This document shows positions 60,331 to 64,000 of a stretch of 64,000 nt of DNA, piece by piece; the stretch's first letter is position 1, and the number at the start of each line of letters is the position of its first letter. The DNA is from Palaemon carinicauda. Taxonomy: Eukaryota; Arthropoda; Malacostraca; Decapoda; Palaemonidae. The position numbers and the translations under genes are program-made. The stretch spans positions 78,152,130-78,216,129 of the forward strand of contig NC_090745.1 of the NCBI RefSeq assembly GCF_036898095.1, given 5' to 3'. The notes under the pieces were generated by a model. That model did no database searches, was not told where the DNA came from, and saw nothing but the letters and a program-made list of their open reading frames with translations.

Positions 60331-62050
60331 AAGAATTGCTCACGGAATTATTAATGAAATTTCTACTTGGGTAAAGAAGAAAAAGCATATACCCATTAAA
60401 AAGAGGGATGGATCTGTTATAATAACAAAAGATGAAGAAAGGCAACGTCATATGGAACTCTATTGTGAGGTCATGAATAGGAGATACGAAGGGAATGATC
60501 TGATTGTAATACCTGAAGATGAAGGAGACCTCGATGTGCCTATGATTGAATTCACTGTGTTTGAAGTCAAAGCTATCATTAAAAAACTAAAGAGATGGAA
60601 ATCTCTGTATGCGATGGAATAACTGCTGAGATGTTATTGTCCGAAAAAGAAGTGACTCCAAGAATGCTCACAAGTTTATTTTGCACATTGTATCGTGAAA
60701 AGACAAAACTTGATAAATGGGAGCTAGGAGTGTTGGTGAAAAGGGAAAAAAAGGTAGATCTAACTGATAGCAATAATTACAGATACATCACATTTGCGTC
60801 AGTTGTCATGAAAATATATAGTATGTTCATTCTAATGAGACTAGGGAGAAAGATTGATGAACAGCAGGATTTAGAAAAGGTAGAATTTGTACTGACCAAA
60901 TTTGCACTTTAAGACATGTTACACAACAATGCATAGATGATAGAAATCCACATTTGATGGCATTTGTGGACAATGAAAAAAGCCTTTTATTGTGTACACC
61001 GGCCAATTTTTTTGGAGAGTTTTGCATTATTATAGTTCCTCTGAGATTTGTAAATTTTATCAAGTTTGTTCATGAGAATAGCAAGTGCAAAGTTAATGTT
61101 ATTGGTGTCCTATCAAATGAATTTCCAGTGAACAGTGGAGTACTCCAACGGAATTTGTTGTCACCCATGTTGTTTTTCCTCCTCATGGATTTTGTAACGC
61201 ATAAAACAGTTGGGGATGGAGGAGAAGGCATGGACTGAATCGGTAACAGTAAATAAGGTGACTTAGAGTATGCTGATAACGCTGCCCTTATTAGCAGAAC
61301 ACCACAATTCTTGCAAAGCTTGCTTATTAGAATGCATGGAATATCACATGAGGTTGGGTTCAAGATAGATAGAAGAAAGACAGCTGATGAGAACTGATTA
61401 TGCAACAGATGACGAAATATCATTGGGAGGAGAAAAGAAAGGATTGATGAGGTGGAATGAGTTGAATACTTAGAAACCATGGTCTCTAATACAGTATCTT
61501 TAGAATTTGGGTTTAATGATTGATTGAAAAAAGCAGATCATATAATGGCTAGGTTAAGTAAAATTTAGAAATCAAATCGCCTGAAATTACGTATAAAGAT
61601 CAGGCTTTATATCAGTTTAGTGAGACTGGTGTTACTGTATGGACATGAGTCATGGTATGACAATGAAAATATATCCAACAGATTTTGTAGATTTGAGAAC
61701 AAAGCCCTCAGAAGAATATTGGCAGGACAAGATTAGAAACGAAATAATAAGAGAAATTACTTGAGTGCTATATGTAGATGAGATCAGGGTGATGGTTAGA
61801 TGGAGATGGTTTGTTGATGCTCCTCCCACTCCCCAAGAAAAATTAGTTCTCCAAACTTTTAACTGGACTCCACAAGGCATCAGAAGAATTAGAAGACCCA
61901 GGCCTATATGGCTGAGGACTATGAAGCGCGAAGTATGTGATGATTAGTGGAAAAGTATTGATTTATTAGCTCAAAATAGAGACGAGTGGTGAATTGTACT
62001 CTAGGCGTTTTGCATCAATAGGGGTAGGAGACAAAGATGATGATGATGAT
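60302..62050 (+). pseudogene. RTE-type LINE, reverse transcriptase to 3' end, decayed
   Basis: Begins inside the linker (KKRDGSVIITKDEERQRHME). RT blocks follow in shifting frames: GITAEMLL and WELGVLVK, then NNYRYITFASVVMKIYSMF (finger/palm entry), MAFVDNEKSL (degraded motif A), NSGVLQRNLLSPMLFFLLMD (motif B, here LQRN for PQG) and EYADNAAL (motif C, DN for DD) at about 61,268. Then come LYISLVRLVLLYGHESWYDN at about 61,600, MVRWRWFVDA, and the terminal WTPQGIRRIRRPRPIWLRTM. It ends GTAGGAGACAAA plus GAT repeats at 62,024-62,055, then (TA)n. Catalytic residues are lost and frames broken. Confidence 0.8.
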
Positions 62051-62055
62051 GGTGA

Positions 62056-62660
<605 letters not shown>

Positions 62661-63000
62661 CATAGCTACCCCGCCCCCTTAAAAGACATACATGTGGAAT
62701 AGGGTGCCCTGCTTTAGAGAGACGAACTGTAGGCAGATCATCTTTTGGCAATCAATGGAGATCAAGTCTTCTTTGCCACGAAAGTTGATTAAGAAAGGCT
62801 TTGACGTGCAACAGATCATGAAGAAAGGGCCTGTGTATAGGGGGCGTCAGCGACGACTTGCCAGTGTCGTTGCACAGAAAGACGTGCTTTGCGGCATGTA
62901 AATCTTTCGGTATGTGTTGCTTCACTGCGGCTTGTAAGTCTGCTGGCATGGAGTAATTTTCCCACAACCTGACATAGGCACTGGACATTATTGGAGGAGG

Positions 63001-63237
63001 TTACAAATGGGAAAAAATCAGCAGGGATGACCAGAAAAACCCACAGAACCTGGAGTCATTGCAACGGAACATAGAAGGTGCTTTGAGGGTGCACTGAAAA
63101 CGATCATCCATTCCGTTAGCTACAGGGTTGTAGGAGGTTTTCCGGTGTATGTTGATGCCCATGAGATTTGCTAATGATCGAAAGGTGAAAGTGGTACCCC
63201 TGTCAGAAGTAATATGCTCAGGGATACCAAAACTCAC
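63001..63237 (-). pseudogene. Gypsy integrase core fragment
   Basis: Contains the second catalytic Asp context (TSDRGTTF) and the region of the catalytic Glu, here NGMDDRFQ where NGMVERFH is usual, so the Glu is replaced by Asp. The frame ends in a disrupted segment (SRFCGFFWSS). Upstream parts of the core (first Asp, zinc-binding HHCC) are not legible. Confidence 0.75.
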
Positions 63238-63447
63238 TATCCACTCTAAGAGTATGGCAGATGTACATGAGGTGGATATTGCAGCTTAAATGGAAATGGG
63301 GTGTAATTTTAGAGTTTATCATGAAATGCAGGTGAGGGCCTAATCCTTTACATGCTTGGTAATAGCGGGCCAAATTAACTTCATTTTAAGTAGCTCTGCA
63401 GTAGATCAGCGCGAGGGATGTGAGAAGCCATGGATGAAATCAAACAC

Positions 63448-63960
63448 CTATCGGCTCATAAGGTCAGGTATATATGGTCGTGATTGAGGTGGGTGACAGA
63501 GGAGGATGGCGTAGGAGTCATCGAGGCGACGTCTTCCTAACGGAGGTATGTGCCGTATGTCCTGTATACTTTGCACTCTGGATTTTAGTTCAGCTTCTGC
63601 AAAGGCATTGTAATCTAATCTCAGGTGAATCGCGGCCAATTTGTTTTTTGAGAGGGCATCGGCAATAGGATTCATTTTCCCAGGAACGTGTTGAATGGTG
63701 CATTTGTATTGAGCCATGACGGATAGATGTTGGCATTGATGGACGGACCAGGTGTCAGACTGTCAAGTGAAGGTGTACACCAGAGGCATGCGGTCTGTGC
63801 GAATGACGAAGGATGTGCCTTCTAAGAAGTGATGAAAGTTACGGACAGCCAAATGCACAGCCAACAATCTCTGTCGAAGGAAGCGTAACCAGATTCCACC
63901 TTGGACAGTTTTCTACTATTGTAGGTAGAAGGTTGGCAAGGGTACCAGCCATCCATTGAT
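63448..63960 (-). pseudogene. Gypsy RNase H fragment
   Basis: Open piece 63,717-63,448 begins at MAQYKCTIQHVPGK and reads IADALSKNKLAAIHLRLDY, the RNase H to tether transition. Sequence upstream to about 63,960 supplies the RNase H body with a stop near 63,760. It belongs with the integrase fragment to one element. Confidence 0.75.
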
Positions 63961-64000
63961 ATACAACCACTAGAAAGTTTTTGGCTCCTTCGACTGGCCA

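Larger units (their letters stand above)
62662..64000 (-). mobile_element. Gypsy LTR retrotransposon, pol 3' half, decayed
   Basis: On the minus strand the order is RNase H (ESGYASFDRD, HLAVRNFHHFLEG, TSFVIRTDRMPLVY; 63,900-63,770) and its end MAQYKCTIQHVPGKMNPIAD (63,717). A linker to integrase follows. The integrase catalytic core at 63,237-63,001 reads FGIPEHITSDRGTTFTF, then KTSYNPVANGMDDRFQCTLK. The C-terminal domain at 62,988-62,752 reads ADLHAAKHVFLCNDTGKSSL. DNA between about 63,440 and 63,240 is degraded. Stops and shifts make it inactive. RT and gag would lie beyond 64,000. Confidence 0.85.

Overview
This is eukaryotic nuclear DNA and I found no intact host gene. It is AT-rich, crowded with very long (TA)n and (CT/GA)n microsatellites, and filled with decayed transposable elements. 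The mixture of CR1/L2-type and RTE-type LINEs, Gypsy, DIRS, hAT and Tc1 remnants with this microsatellite style suggests an arthropod, most likely a decapod crustacean. That is inference from repeat style; no host gene confirms it.

Layout. 1-2526 is a decayed LINE on the minus strand whose first ORF carries a 2A-like motif behind a hydrophobic leader. 3.7-5.4 kb is a (TA)n-rich array with repeated flanks. 7970-8729 is a hAT deletion derivative with a perfect 8-bp target duplication. 9.3-10.6 kb holds a 71-bp tandem array, an RTE 3' end and an internally deleted Gypsy pol fragment. 15.0-16.1 kb has two degenerate repeat arrays. 17.1-18.4 kb is a second, 5'-truncated LINE of the first family. 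19.8-21.0 kb is an RTE endonuclease/linker remnant, and 21.7-21.9 kb a tRNA-like SINE. 22.2-27.8 kb is a decayed gene of a family I cannot name (N-terminal Cys/His module, AT-hook-like motif, conserved core, Cys-rich C terminus) bracketed by inverted copies of one noncoding repeat. 31.1-32.5 kb has an element with TTTCTCGA-studded inverted ends and a 450-bp tandem duplication.

The centrepiece is two DIRS-type tyrosine-recombinase retrotransposons in opposite orientation: DIRS-A (32.60-40.88 kb, plus, decayed) and DIRS-B (50.32-59.10 kb, minus, nearly intact). Both have ~330-350-bp inverted terminal repeats and an internal complementary region matching the joined complements of the two ends. 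DIRS-B encodes a Gag-like protein, reverse transcriptase/RNase H, and a tyrosine recombinase whose frame overlaps the RT frame for about 1.8 kb. Comparing the copies suggests that the gag start lies in a small upstream exon joined across a ~2.1-kb intron that holds a cluster of GCCGGC palindromes. DIRS-A has lost the RNase H core and two catalytic residues of its recombinase.

The right flank (59.1-64 kb) holds more (TA)n, a tandem tRNA-like SINE array, a decayed RTE element (60.3-62.05 kb, plus) and the end of a decayed Gypsy element (62.6-64 kb, minus) that continues beyond the window.
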